From CAWJMN01 sp963844055 (lineage in GTDB: Bacteria; Planctomycetota; Planctomycetia; Pirellulales; Pirellulaceae), in NCBI GenBank assembly GCA_963844055.1, contig CAWJMN010000001.1, positions 2,542,001 through 2,606,000 on the forward strand: a stretch of DNA of 64,000 nt. Direction: 5' to 3'. Both the position numbers and the translations under genes were made by a program. Positions 1-9,526 of the stretch are shown one piece after another (within the stretch, counting starts at the first letter, position 1; each line of letters starts with the position of its first letter). The notes beneath the pieces are model-generated. The model was not told the DNA's origin. It was given only the letters and a program-made list of their open reading frames with translations, and did no database searches.

Positions 1-167
1 ATATTCATGCCGCGAAGGCCCAGGCACTGTCGGAAATTGCTCGCAAGAGCGTTGACGCAGCGATTGGTTTGGCCAGCAGCATTGTGAAGCGTGAAGTCAA
101 GGCTGCCGATCATGAGCAGCTCATTGGTGAAACGATTTCGCAGTTTTCCAAGACCGGCTTGAACTAG
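1..167 (+). CDS. atpF: ATP synthase Fo subunit b, C-terminal fragment
   Basis: The reading frame enters at base 3 and stops at TAG 165-167, giving the last 54 residues of a protein whose start lies before the window. The fragment is charged and helical, with an Ala-rich stretch followed by AIGLASSIVKREVK, which is the usual end of the b subunit that forms the peripheral stalk holding F1 to Fo. Its place directly before atpH is the standard gene order, which supports the call. The membrane anchor at the N-terminus cannot be seen here. Confidence 0.85.
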   Translation, partial: IHAAKAQALSEIARKSVDAAIGLASSIVKREVKAADHEQLIGETISQFSKTGLN

Positions 168-263
168 TCAACCTTGGATCGGTAAGTACGGCTTGGTCGT
201 TGCTTTGGCGATGGCCGACCGCAGATTTGTTAAATTTCGCCGAAAAGAAGCGGACGTATTTCC

Positions 264-902
264 ATGTCGGAAGAAAATGCCAAGTTAGAGCAGTTTGACC
301 CAGGCAGGGCCCAGTTGGCTTTGACCTATGCCAAGGCTTTGCTTGGTTCTGCCGAGAGTGCTGGAAAAAGTGATGCTTCCTTGGGGGCGCGTCTGGTTGA
401 AGAACTAGAGTCGCTGGTGAGGGACCTGCTTCCTAAGCTTCCATCGTTTGGGCAAGCACTTCGTTCACCACGGTTGTCGGCCGACGAGAAGATCGCTTTG
501 CTCGATAAGGCCTTTACGGGCCGGATGGAAGCGGGGCTGTTACGGTTTTTAAAGGTTGTGGCACAGCACGGCCGATTGGATTGCCTCGAAGCGATTTCGG
601 TTTCGGCTCGCCAGCAATTTGATGCTTTGCATGGCCGGATCGAGGTGCAAATCCGCACGGCTGCTCCTATCAGCAATCCGCTTCGTGATCGCATTGCGGC
701 ACGGCTCGGCGAATTGCTCGGCAAGGAAGTGATCATCAAGGCTTCGGTTCAACCGAATTTGCTGGGTGGTGTTGTGGTTCGAGTTGGCGACACGCTGCTG
801 GATGGCAGCTTGCTTAGCCGGCTGGAAAAGATGCGAGTCTCTGCCATTGACGGAGCTTCGCAGGCGATTGGGAATAGTTTGGGGCGTTTTGTAACGTCGT
901 AG
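264..902 (+). CDS. atpH: ATP synthase F1 subunit delta
   Basis: Encodes 212 residues, slightly longer than the usual 175-185 because of an acidic N-terminal extension. The delta/OSCP subunit caps the F1 head and joins it to the b-subunit stalk. The N-terminal helical domain (LTYAKALLGSAESAGK, about residues 19-35) and the C-terminal part (GGVVVRVGDTLLDGSLLSRL, about 168-187) match the family; the second contains the conserved G-x-D-x-x-D-x-S-x-x-x-x-L pattern. It lies between atpF and atpA, as expected. The start is ATG 264, with a weak purine-rich region upstream. Confidence 0.93.
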   Translation: MSEENAKLEQFDPGRAQLALTYAKALLGSAESAGKSDASLGARLVEELESLVRDLLPKLPSFGQALRSPRLSADEKIALLDKAFTGRMEAGLLRFLKVVAQHGRLDCLEAISVSARQQFDALHGRIEVQIRTAAPISNPLRDRIAARLGELLGKEVIIKASVQPNLLGGVVVRVGDTLLDGSLLSRLEKMRVSAIDGASQAIGNSLGRFVTS

Positions 903-1015
903 TCGAACGACTGGGAACTTGGCAAGCTAAGTGCACTTTGTCCATCGGTGCACCTACGTGAGATTTCTCGCAAGTCCTTTGGGTAGGGTTTGCGTTTTCG
1001 AAGAGAGAGATTGCA

Positions 1016-2536
1016 ATGAAGTTTAATGCTGACGAGATTGCTTCGGTCATTCAAAAAGAGATCGAAACGTACGAGAGTCAGTTAGATGTGCGCGAAGTTG
1101 GTACCGTCCTTGAAGTGGGTGACGGTATCGCACGCGTGTATGGCCTCTCTGGTTGTATGTCGGGCGAAATGCTCGAGTTCCCCGGTGGTATCATCGGCGT
1201 GGCATTCAACCTGGAAGAAAACAGCGTCGGTGTCATCATCTTGGGTGACTACCTGGCGATCAAGGAAGGGGACGAAGTCCGTGCCCTGGGTAAGCTGCTC
1301 TCCGTACCTGTCGGTGAAGCAGTGATTGGTCGCGTGCTCGATGCACTGGGTAACCCCATCGATGGCAAGGGGCCAGTTGCAACGACCGAACGCCGCAACG
1401 TGGAATTGATGGCTCCTGGTGTGGCTGAACGCCAACCAGTTCGCGAGCCTTTGCAAACCGGTATTAAGGCCATCGATGCGATGACGCCGATTGGACGCGG
1501 TCAACGCGAACTGATCATCGGTGACCGCAAGACGGGCAAGACCACGATCGCCCTGGACACGATCCTGAATCAAAAGGATTCGGGCGTGAAGTGCTTCTAC
1601 GTGGCCATTGGTCAAAAGGACTCTTCGATCGCGAATACGATTCGCATTTTGGAAGAGAAGGGGGCCATGGCCTACACCACGGTCATCGTGGCTGGTGCTA
1701 GTGCTCCTGCTCCGCTGCAGTTCTACTCGGCTTACTCCGGTACGGCGATGGCTGAGTACTTCATGTTCAATGGTCAACATGCTTTGATCGTGTATGACGA
1801 TCTTTCCAAGCAAGCGGTGGCCTATCGCCAATTGTCGCTGCTGGTACGTCGTCCTCCAGGTCGTGAAGCGTATCCTGGTGACGTGTTCTATTGCCATAGC
1901 CGCTTGCTCGAACGTTCTTCGAAGCTTTCGAAGGAACTGGGCGGTGGTTCGCTGACGTCGCTGCCGATCATTGAAACGCTTGAAGGCGAAGTTTCGGCTT
2001 ACATTCCGACGAACGTGATTTCGATTACGGACGGACAGATCTACCTACAGCCTGACTTGTTCTTCAAGGGTATCCGCCCTGCTATGAACGTCGGTATTTC
2101 GGTCTCTCGCGTGGGTGGTTCGGCTCAAATCAAGGCCATGAAGGATCGCGCGGTTGCAGGCGGTTTGCGTCTGGCTTTGGCTGCGTTCCGCGAATTGGAA
2201 GCTTTCGCCCAACTCGGTACCGACCTGGATGCAGCTACGCAGTCTCGCTTGGATCGTGGTTACCGGATGGTGGAATTGCTCAAGCAACCACAGTTCCAAC
2301 CGCTGGATGTCATCGATCAAATCATGATCATCTTCGCAGGCAACGGTGGTTATTTGGACACGGTTCCAATCAATCAAGTTCAAGCCTTCGAGAAGGCCTT
2401 CTTGGCCTATATGAAGGATCAAAAGAGCAGCGTCCGCAAGGAATTGGCTGACAAGAAGGAACTGACCGCAGAGGTAAGGGCTTCTTTGATTGCTGCCATT
2501 GAAGAGTTCCGCAAGAGCTGGAAGCCGGCTGTTTAG
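1016..2536 (+). CDS. atpA: ATP synthase F1 subunit alpha
   Basis: Encodes 506 residues, the normal length for the non-catalytic nucleotide-binding subunit of the F1 hexamer. The P-loop reads GDRKTGKT (about residue 168); the commoner form is GDRQTGKT, and the Lys variant also occurs in other phyla. Further family signatures are PGREAYPGDVFY and SVSRVGGSAQ. The start at ATG 1016 is preceded by a purine-rich GAAGAGAGAG about 10 bases upstream. The 113-base gap after atpH contains GTGCAC twice (a short palindromic word) but no strong terminator, so the operon probably continues through it. Confidence 0.97.
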   Translation: MKFNADEIASVIQKEIETYESQLDVREVGTVLEVGDGIARVYGLSGCMSGEMLEFPGGIIGVAFNLEENSVGVIILGDYLAIKEGDEVRALGKLLSVPVGEAVIGRVLDALGNPIDGKGPVATTERRNVELMAPGVAERQPVREPLQTGIKAIDAMTPIGRGQRELIIGDRKTGKTTIALDTILNQKDSGVKCFYVAIGQKDSSIANTIRILEEKGAMAYTTVIVAGASAPAPLQFYSAYSGTAMAEYFMFNGQHALIVYDDLSKQAVAYRQLSLLVRRPPGREAYPGDVFYCHSRLLERSSKLSKELGGGSLTSLPIIETLEGEVSAYIPTNVISITDGQIYLQPDLFFKGIRPAMNVGISVSRVGGSAQIKAMKDRAVAGGLRLALAAFRELEAFAQLGTDLDAATQSRLDRGYRMVELLKQPQFQPLDVIDQIMIIFAGNGGYLDTVPINQVQAFEKAFLAYMKDQKSSVRKELADKKELTAEVRASLIAAIEEFRKSWKPAV

Positions 2537-2596
2537 TTTGCCGTCGTTGTCATTGGTTTTGTAGAGTGACTTTTTTGTTGTAAGCTGGGAACGGAC

Positions 2597-3475
2597 ATGG
2601 CCAAGGCCCGAGCACTTGATAAACGCCGTAAGTCGATCCGCAACATCCGCAAGATCACGCGGACGATGGAGCTGATTGCCACTGCGCGGTTCAAGAAAGC
2701 GATGGACCGTGCCACTGCTGCTACTTCGTATACCAAACGTATTACGCAATTGGTGTCGGACTTGGCTAAGAGTGGGTTGAAGGTTAGCCATCCACTGCTG
2801 GAACAACGGGAAAAGGTCAACTCGGCCAAGCTTTTGATTCTGACCGCGAATCGTGGTTTGTGCGGCGGTTACAACGGCTCGACACTTCGCTTGGCGATGA
2901 CTCGCCTCGCAGAAATGCAGGCCAGCGTTCCCAAAGTTTCGGTCGAGGTCTCTGGAAAGCGCGGCATTGCCGCTTTGAAGTTCCGCAAGATCGACTTCGA
3001 CCAAAGCTATACGCAATTCAACGATCAGCCCGCCTTCGCGGAAGTGGAAGCAATTGCTAATCGATATTTGATGGCATTCATCTCGGGCGAGATCGATCGC
3101 CTGGATGTGGTGTACACCAAGTTTGTGAGCATCTCAAAGCAGGTGGTCGTGGCGGAAACGCTGTTGCCGCTGGGATCTTTGGATGGTCTGGAGTCCGGGA
3201 CTGGTACCGGCGAATCGTTGTATGAGTTCATGCCGTCCGCAGAGAGCATCTTGGAGGAAGTCGTTCCTTCCAGCTTCCGCGTGAAGCTTTTTAAGTGCTT
3301 CTTGGACGCGGCTGTCAGCGAGCAGATTGCTCGTATGGTGGCGATGAAGTCTGCAACGGAAAATGCTTCGGACATGATCAAGCAACTGTCGATGTCTTAC
3401 AATCGAGCCCGTCAATCGCAGATTACGGGTGAGATTATGGAAATCATCGGTGGTGTTGAAGCACTAAATGGCTAG
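2597..3475 (+). CDS. atpG: ATP synthase F1 subunit gamma
   Basis: Encodes 292 residues, the expected size for the central rotor stalk. Both terminal helices that form the coiled-coil shaft are recognisable: the N-terminal run RKSIRNIRKITRTMELIA and the C-terminal AMKSATENASDMIKQLSMSYN. The GLCGGYNGS motif around residue 89 is the conserved Rossmann-like patch. It sits 60 bases after atpA and before atpD, in the standard order. Start ATG 2597 has GGGAACGG upstream. Confidence 0.96.
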   Translation: MAKARALDKRRKSIRNIRKITRTMELIATARFKKAMDRATAATSYTKRITQLVSDLAKSGLKVSHPLLEQREKVNSAKLLILTANRGLCGGYNGSTLRLAMTRLAEMQASVPKVSVEVSGKRGIAALKFRKIDFDQSYTQFNDQPAFAEVEAIANRYLMAFISGEIDRLDVVYTKFVSISKQVVVAETLLPLGSLDGLESGTGTGESLYEFMPSAESILEEVVPSSFRVKLFKCFLDAAVSEQIARMVAMKSATENASDMIKQLSMSYNRARQSQITGEIMEIIGGVEALNG

Positions 3476-3600
3476 TTCGGCAAAAGGCCCTGGGGCTGCT
3501 TGCGACAGTACGACGCAGCGTCCCGTGGAACTTTTGAGTTTATTGGTTTGCTAGAACGAACAAAGAATACGTTTTGTCTGATTTCGGAAAGACCCTAGTT

Positions 3601-5049
3601 ATGGCTACTGCTGCAGCGACTAATATCGGCCGTATCACCCAAGTCATTGGTTCGACCTTTGACGCGCAATTCGAAGAGCATTGCCTGCCTGCGATCTACA
3701 ACGCTGTGCGAATCAATGCTTCGCAAAAGGGTGTGGAAATCAAGCTGACGGGCGAAGTTCAGCAGCACTTGGGCGGCGGTCGCGTTCGTTGCGTGGCACT
3801 GGGCAGCACGGACGGCCTGATGCGTGGCCAAGAGATCGTCGATACCGGCGCTCCTGTGACGGTTCCCGTTGGCGAGCAAACGCTGGGTCGCGTGTTTAAC
3901 CTACTCGGCCAGCCAATTGATAATCGCGGTCCTGTCGTGACCAAGGATCAATGGCCGATTCACCGTGAGTCGCCAAAGGTTGCCGATCTTTCGACCAACA
4001 CCGAATTGTTCGAGACGGGCATCAAGGTTGTTGACTTGCTAACGCCGTTCGTTCGCGGTGGTAAAGCCGGGTTGTTCGGTGGTGCCGGTCTGGGGAAGAC
4101 GGTTATTTTGACCGAGCTGATTGCTCGTATTGCCAGTGCCCACGGTGGTTACTCGGTGTTTGCGGGCGTTGGTGAACGTACCCGCGAAGGTACGGACCTG
4201 TGGCTTGAAATGCAAGAGACCGAAATCGGTCAAACGGGCCGTAAGGTTATCGAACAAACGTGCATGGTGTTCGGCCAGATGAATGAGCCACCTGGTGCTC
4301 GTCTTCGCGTCGCTCTAACCGCTCTGACGATGGCAGAATACTTCCGTGACACCACGGGCAAGGATACGCTGCTGTTCGTGGACAACATTTTCCGCTTCTC
4401 GCAAGCGGGTTCGGAAGTGTCCGCACTTCTGGGACGTATGCCTTCGGCAGTGGGTTACCAACCTACGTTGGCTACGGAAATGGGTGCGTTGCAAGAACGT
4501 ATTTCGTCGACGAAGAAGGGTGCTATTACCTCGGTACAAGCGGTTTACGTGCCTGCAGACGATCCAACCGATCCTGCACCAGCTACCGCATTCGGTCAGC
4601 TTGATGCGTTCATCTACCTGGAACGTTCGATTTCGGAAAAGGGTATTTACCCTGCTATCGATCCGCTCGCTTCGTCCAGCCGTATTTTGGATCCACAATT
4701 CGTGGGCCAACGCCACTATGCGATTGCTCGCCGCGTTCAAGGTACCCTGCAACGTTACCGCGAATTGCAAGACATCATCGCGATCCTTGGCGTTGATGAA
4801 TTGAGTGAATCGGACAAGTCGGTCGTGCATCGTGCTCGTCGTATCGAACGCTTCATGTCGCAACCGTTCCTCGTGGCTGAAGTGTTCACGGGCAAGAAGG
4901 GTGAAATCACCAGCTTGGCCGACACGATTCGCAGCTTTGAAGAAATCTGCGATGGTAAGTGGGATCACCTGCCTGAAGAAGCGTTCATGTATGTCGGTTC
5001 GATTGAACAGGCAGAAGAACAAGCCAAGAAGATGGCTAAGGGTAAGTAG
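3601..5049 (+). CDS. atpD: ATP synthase F1 subunit beta
   Basis: The catalytic F1 subunit, 482 residues from ATG 3601. An in-frame TTG at 3574 would add nine residues, but GGAAAG lies about nine bases before 3601 and the family aligns from there. The P-loop is GGAGLGKT, where most bacteria have GGAGVGKT. GERTREG and the ALTALTMAEYFRD stretch are conserved. The region after the DDPTDPAPAT loop reads FGQLDAFIYLER, where the usual sequence is FAHLDATTVLSR; this divergence is noted as a finding. Gene order and full length argue for a functional subunit. Confidence 0.96.
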   Translation: MATAAATNIGRITQVIGSTFDAQFEEHCLPAIYNAVRINASQKGVEIKLTGEVQQHLGGGRVRCVALGSTDGLMRGQEIVDTGAPVTVPVGEQTLGRVFNLLGQPIDNRGPVVTKDQWPIHRESPKVADLSTNTELFETGIKVVDLLTPFVRGGKAGLFGGAGLGKTVILTELIARIASAHGGYSVFAGVGERTREGTDLWLEMQETEIGQTGRKVIEQTCMVFGQMNEPPGARLRVALTALTMAEYFRDTTGKDTLLFVDNIFRFSQAGSEVSALLGRMPSAVGYQPTLATEMGALQERISSTKKGAITSVQAVYVPADDPTDPAPATAFGQLDAFIYLERSISEKGIYPAIDPLASSSRILDPQFVGQRHYAIARRVQGTLQRYRELQDIIAILGVDELSESDKSVVHRARRIERFMSQPFLVAEVFTGKKGEITSLADTIRSFEEICDGKWDHLPEEAFMYVGSIEQAEEQAKKMAKGK

Positions 5050-5067
5050 TTCAGCCTGAAAAGATTG

Positions 5068-5093
5068 CCTAGCCTCTTTGAAAGGGGGCTAGG
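5068..5093 (+). promoter_or_regulatory. Hairpin between atpD and atpC
   Basis: CCTAGCCTC (5068-5076) can pair with GGGGCTAGG (5085-5093), counting one G-T pair, around an eight-base loop. It is not followed by a T-run, so it does not look like a strong intrinsic terminator. It could lower or delay expression of atpC, or protect the upstream message, since epsilon is needed in one copy per complex and beta in three. That role is inference. Confidence 0.45.
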
Positions 5094-5131
5094 GGTTTGG
5101 TGGATGGTTCGCTCGGATTGGGAACGTTGTC

Positions 5132-5539
5132 ATGGCAAGTGCTCTACGCTGTATAGTTGTTACGCCTGAATCGACGGCGCTGGAACAAGATGCAGAATTC
5201 GTGGTGCTCCCACTGTTTGACGGTGAGCTGGGCGTTGGCATCAACCACAGTCCCATGATTGGTCGGCTCGGCTTTGGCGAACTCCGGATCCGTGAATCGT
5301 CCAGCAAGACGGTCCGCTATTACATCGACGGCGGATTTGTTCAAGTTGCTGAGAACGTTGTCGCCATTTTGACGAATCGTGCTGTCGTTGCCAGCACGAT
5401 TACGGAAGACGCCGCTCGGAAGCTGTTGTCCGAGGCGCAAACGAAGTCGATCAGCACGGCCGAGCTGGAAGCTGCCAAGGCTTTGGCCATCGATCAAGCT
5501 CGTGCTCAGCTGCGTGTTGCTAGGAATGCGCGACTGTAA
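5132..5539 (+). CDS. atpC: ATP synthase F1 subunit epsilon
   Basis: Encodes 135 residues, the usual length. The N-terminal beta-sandwich is visible: LRCIVVTPESTALEQDAEFVV, then the conserved DGELGVGINHSPMI (about 28-42). A short C-terminal helical region (ELEAAKALAIDQARAQLRVA) follows; in this family it can insert into the catalytic head and inhibit ATP hydrolysis. Last gene of the operon, 82 bases after atpD, with a hairpin between. Confidence 0.94.
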   Translation: MASALRCIVVTPESTALEQDAEFVVLPLFDGELGVGINHSPMIGRLGFGELRIRESSSKTVRYYIDGGFVQVAENVVAILTNRAVVASTITEDAARKLLSEAQTKSISTAELEAAKALAIDQARAQLRVARNARL

Positions 5540-5617
5540 CGGTCAGCTGATTCAAATCTGCCGGTTTTCTGATAGCTGGCAGAGGTTCCTAGGTCGGCCA
5601 CCCCTCTTATTTGGCCG

Positions 5618-6519
5618 ATGATGCTGTCTAGGACAGCTTTCCTTTTCGTTGGCATGAGGCCACTGGAAGCTGCATGGGAGCATGTTTCTGCAATGGCACC
5701 GCGCAACTTTCGTATTGATCGCCAAGATTCGACTAAGCCGCATATCTTGCCAGCGGTTCCGCAAGTTCGGCTAAACATCTTGCGTGGCAAGGCGAGGAAT
5801 CTCGTCCGCCCCGTCAAGCCGCCAATCTTTCTAATTGGCTCAGCCGAAGATAGCGATTTAGTGCTGAGCTTCCGCTGACATTCCCGAGGCCTATGCCTAT
5901 ATCACCGTTGCTGAGCGGCGCGTGATGATCCAATACTTAGGGAGCGGGCCCGAGCTGTGGGTGAATGGATCGTGCGGCGAAGGTTTCATGCTTTCCGATG
6001 GCGACCAAATTGGGTTTGGTCCTTTTGCCTTCTCGGTCGAGATGGATGAAGGGCAACCTCGTCGGCGCGATGAGCACTCCGACCAAGAGCGTCGATTCAC
6101 CAAGGAGTTGCTAGAGTCGATGGACTATAGCGAGCCAGTCGATGCGGTGCGAGCACTCATGGCTGCCGTACGGGCCGAGTGCAATATCCCTGTGCAGCCA
6201 CCACGGCTGTACACGGAGGTAGGTATTCCTAGCGCAGGACCGGACCTGCCAGGAGATCGCTTTGTTGCTTGATCCAACGGGGCAGGAATCGAAAATCAAG
6301 GGGCTGGGCATGGATGCAAGGCATGAATCATTAGGCTCAGCGCTATCCTATCGAGAAGGACCGCTCGACGTAGAGGCTGTGGATCGCATCCGTGGCCAAC
6401 ACCGTGAAGCCGTTCCCTGTGCAGCATTGGCCGGCGATTCATTGCGTGTTCAGCGCGTTACCGCGAATGTTAAGCGCCTGCGTGAAGAATTAGATGCCGA
6501 ATTCGAGCAAGATCGTTAG
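5618..6519 (+). pseudogene. FHA-domain protein interrupted by two frameshifts
   Basis: Three successive reading frames together spell one protein. The first ends at 5878 just after IFLIGSAEDSDLVLS; the second, read from about 5871, continues with ADIPEAYAYITVAERRVMIQ, then GSGPELWVNG and LSDGDQIGFGPF. Joined, this is the strand order of a forkhead-associated (phosphothreonine-binding) domain. The Arg usually following the first Gly is Ser here, so phosphopeptide binding is uncertain. A second change of frame near 6262-6270 leads into LLDPTGQESKIKGLG and a charged helical tail ending at 6519. Each junction needs one extra base removed. The true start is unclear: ATG 5618, 5654 and 5693 are all possible. 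Given similar breaks elsewhere, sequencing error is as likely as decay. Confidence 0.5.
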
Positions 6520-6608
6520 TACTGGATTTGCAAGAGGCCTGCCGGGAGAAGCGTGATCTTGATGATGGTCTTCTGACCTGAGGAATGATCAGGAGGAAGT
6601 AGCTGCCC

Positions 6609-9482
6609 ATGGCCCCACGTTATCTACCACTCGTTTGGATTTCGGCCGCGATACTTGGATTATTCGGCACGGTCCTCTTCCAAGATCAATCGTTTGCGAT
6701 GCGTGATGCAGCGCACTTCTACCATCCACTATTTCAGTGGATCACTTCAGAATGGCGCGAAGGGCGATTTCCCCTGTGGAATCCCTACGAAAACTGCGGC
6801 GTCCCTTTACTGGCTGATGCAAGCAGCAGTTTGCTCTATCCCGGGAAGGTGATCTTCCTGCTCCCCGTCGACTTTGTATGGCTCTACAAGGTGTATGTGA
6901 TATCGCATGTGGCCCTGGCTGCTGCGGGGATGTATCGGCTTTGCCGAGCATGGGAATGTACGTCCGCAGCGGCGACCCTGGCCGCAATCGCGTATGCTTG
7001 TGGCGGCAATGTGGCATTTCAGCACTGCAATGTCGTGTTCTTGGTAGGCGCTGCTTGGCTCCCTTGGGCAATGCGCGAGCTGCGACTGCTTCACAGCCCA
7101 GCGGAGACGCTGCGAGGTCCACTTTTAAGGCTGGGGATGATCCTGGCACTGATGGTGCTTGGTGGCGATCCCCAAATGGCCTATCACACGCTTCTGATTC
7201 AGCTCTTTTGGGTTGCTGGGATCCTTTGGCAATCGTTCAAACGCTCTCGGTTAGATCCGTCCGCAAGATCCGCAAATGGCTCACTGGCAAATGTTCGTCG
7301 CAGCATGGTGACACTATTTGCCGCCACGCTTTTAATGCTCGGGCTGGCGGCCGTGCAATTCCTGCCTTCTTCGGATGCTGCGGGGCGTAGCGAACGGTCC
7401 TGTTATCGCGACCCTCGATCGATATGGGAAGCGCTTCGGATGGTTCGCGAGGAAGGCTCGGCTGCAAAATCCGATTTGGCTCCCCCGCTGACGACGGTTT
7501 CCACCGATCGTCCTTCGATAGCGCGAGGCCTGTTGGGCACGCCAGAAGAAGGAATGCATCACGAGCGCCTTTACGATTTCAGTATTGGGCCCTGGCGCTG
7601 GATCGAGTTTATTTGGCCCAATGTCAGTGGGAGAATGTTTCCTACACAACGACGCTGGCTTTCCCACCTGCCCGCAGAGCAGCGGACTTGGACGCCAACA
7701 ATGTACATGGGGCTTTTGCCCGTACTCCTTGGTTTACTAGGAATGTGGCGTAAGGAGAGCGACGCTCAAGAACGCTGGCTGCGCTTGGTAGCGATTTGGT
7801 TTTTGGCAGGAAGCTTGGGCTGGTACGGAGCAGGGTGGGTCATCCGCGAGATCAGCAGTAGCCTATTGCATCAAGACAGCCGTCAATTCTCCTTTGGCTC
7901 TCCCATTGGTGGAGTCTACTGGCTCATGGTGACGGTACTTCCCAGCTATGTGGGGTTTCGCTATCCGGCCAAGCTCATGGTGGTGGCAATTGTTCCCCTG
8001 TGTGTGTTCGCAGCCCGCCAGCTCGATCGGGTTCCGCAGGATGCAGAAGCACGCCATCGGCTTCGACAGTCCGGGGCCGGCCTAATGTGGATCAGCATTG
8101 GCATTGCTTTGCTGCTGTGGGTGTTTTGGCGTTCCATCATGCCTATCAAGTTGCCGGCAGACCTTTCGCACGGCCCGTTTGATATGGCCGGTGCAAAGTG
8201 GGACGTTTTTTCGGCATTCATTCATTCTGTCGTAGTGCTATTTGCCTTGCGGCGGCAACTTTCCCCAGCGGATGCTGAGGCGGGCAAGTCGATTCCCTGG
8301 GCTATTGTTGGACTTACCGTAGTGGAATTGGTAATCGCCAACGCATGGATGATTCCAACGGCACCCGCAAGCATTTGGCGAAACGAGTCTCCGGTTGTAA
8401 TCGCCATGCATGCTCAAAAGTCCCGCGATTTGTCGCCGGATGCACAGGAAGAGATTCCACGGTTTTATCGAGGCAACTTGCAGGGTTGGCGCCCAACCCC
8501 GTTTCGACAGGCAGCCTCGAAAGGCCGTATGCAACAGTTAACCGCCTGGGATCATGACAGCCTGTTTCCGAAGTTTGGCCTGACCCAAAAAACGTCCGCC
8601 GTCTTTTCCTATGGGTCGATCAAGCCGGTTGATTTCGAATCGTTCTTCGCCATTGCTGATCGCTATGGACCGCCGCAAGAGACAGATGATGCCATGGGGC
8701 GAGCCTGGGTTCGCCTTCCTCATCTAGCCCCGTTACGACTCTTGGGGACCGAGTTTATTGTCGCACCTGATAGCGCGGTGCTGAGCCATTCGGGGCAAAA
8801 GCCGTTTGCCGATAAGGTTGCAATTTCCCAAGAGGAGAAGTGGCCGCAGGGGACTGGACTATGGAAGCTGACTCAGCCGTCGCAGCGGGTATGGATCGTA
8901 CGGTCCATCGAACTGTTGCCTTCCATCGAAGGTAGCCACGACATCGTCAAAATTGATGCGCAAACCGAGCAATCGCTATTTCCTCACCGTGAAGATGGAA
9001 AGCAACGTCGGACCCGAAATTTCTTCAAAGAAGCAACCGTCGAGACAGAAGATGCCTCTTTGAGAGAAGAGTTACTGGCCATCACACAAAAAGCAAAAGC
9101 GGTAGAAGTGCCCGTTGATTCTAAAGGCACTGGTGATACGTGCAAAATCACCCGGTACGCTGCGAACCAAGTAACCATTACCGCCGAGCTAAATGAACCG
9201 GGTCTGATGGTGATGAATGATGCGTACGATCCCAACTGGGTTGCGACGCTACAAACCTCGGATTCTGATTCTAAGGATGTGCGAAGTATTCCGATTTTGC
9301 GAACCGATCGCATTGCTCGAGGCATTAGCCTTCCGCCGGGCAAACATACGATTGAAATGTACTATCGGCCGCTCAGCCTCTACTGGGGCGCCGTGATTAG
9401 CGGTGGCATGTGGTTGGCCGTTTTACTGCTGTTGGCGACAGAGATTCGGCTAGGCAATAAAAAAGCCCCGCCAGAGGAATAA
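6609..9482 (+). CDS. YfhO-like polytopic membrane protein
   Basis: Encodes 957 residues. It begins with a hydrophobic helix (LVWISAAILGLFGTVLF) and then a soluble loop containing FYHPLFQWITSEWREGRFP and PLWNPYENCGVPLLAD, a pattern typical of YfhO and related GT-C-fold proteins. Many membrane spans follow in the first two thirds, then a long extracytoplasmic C-terminal domain (about 650-930) and a final helix (WGAVISGGMWLAVLLLLA). YfhO relatives are implicated in glycosylating envelope polymers, but the substrate here is unknown. Start ATG 6609, with AGGAGGAAG about 10 bases upstream, a strong ribosome site. The stop lies inside the downstream terminator stem. Confidence 0.75.
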   Translation: MAPRYLPLVWISAAILGLFGTVLFQDQSFAMRDAAHFYHPLFQWITSEWREGRFPLWNPYENCGVPLLADASSSLLYPGKVIFLLPVDFVWLYKVYVISHVALAAAGMYRLCRAWECTSAAATLAAIAYACGGNVAFQHCNVVFLVGAAWLPWAMRELRLLHSPAETLRGPLLRLGMILALMVLGGDPQMAYHTLLIQLFWVAGILWQSFKRSRLDPSARSANGSLANVRRSMVTLFAATLLMLGLAAVQFLPSSDAAGRSERSCYRDPRSIWEALRMVREEGSAAKSDLAPPLTTVSTDRPSIARGLLGTPEEGMHHERLYDFSIGPWRWIEFIWPNVSGRMFPTQRRWLSHLPAEQRTWTPTMYMGLLPVLLGLLGMWRKESDAQERWLRLVAIWFLAGSLGWYGAGWVIREISSSLLHQDSRQFSFGSPIGGVYWLMVTVLPSYVGFRYPAKLMVVAIVPLCVFAARQLDRVPQDAEARHRLRQSGAGLMWISIGIALLLWVFWRSIMPIKLPADLSHGPFDMAGAKWDVFSAFIHSVVVLFALRRQLSPADAEAGKSIPWAIVGLTVVELVIANAWMIPTAPASIWRNESPVVIAMHAQKSRDLSPDAQEEIPRFYRGNLQGWRPTPFRQAASKGRMQQLTAWDHDSLFPKFGLTQKTSAVFSYGSIKPVDFESFFAIADRYGPPQETDDAMGRAWVRLPHLAPLRLLGTEFIVAPDSAVLSHSGQKPFADKVAISQEEKWPQGTGLWKLTQPSQRVWIVRSIELLPSIEGSHDIVKIDAQTEQSLFPHREDGKQRRTRNFFKEATVETEDASLREELLAITQKAKAVEVPVDSKGTGDTCKITRYAANQVTITAELNEPGLMVMNDAYDPNWVATLQTSDSDSKDVRSIPILRTDRIARGISLPPGKHTIEMYYRPLSLYWGAVISGGMWLAVLLLLATEIRLGNKKAPPEE

Positions 9483-9499
9483 GGCCTCGGGCAGGGCTT
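9463..9499. terminator. Bidirectional intrinsic terminator
   Basis: AAGCCCCGCC (9463-9472) pairs with GGCAGGGCTT (9490-9499), one mismatch, with an inner AGG/CCT extension. It is flanked by an A-run (9457-9464) on the left and a T-rich stretch (9503-9507) on the right. It therefore serves both the yfhO-like gene on the plus strand and the convergent GDSL/Dabb gene on the minus strand. Confidence 0.8.
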
Positions 9500-9526
9500 A
9501 GATTTTATTCAGAGGACAGGGACGGA

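Noticed and set aside
1082..1897. 271-codon minus-strand open frame inside atpA
   Set aside because: Shadow of the atpA codon pattern; no ribosome site or homology.
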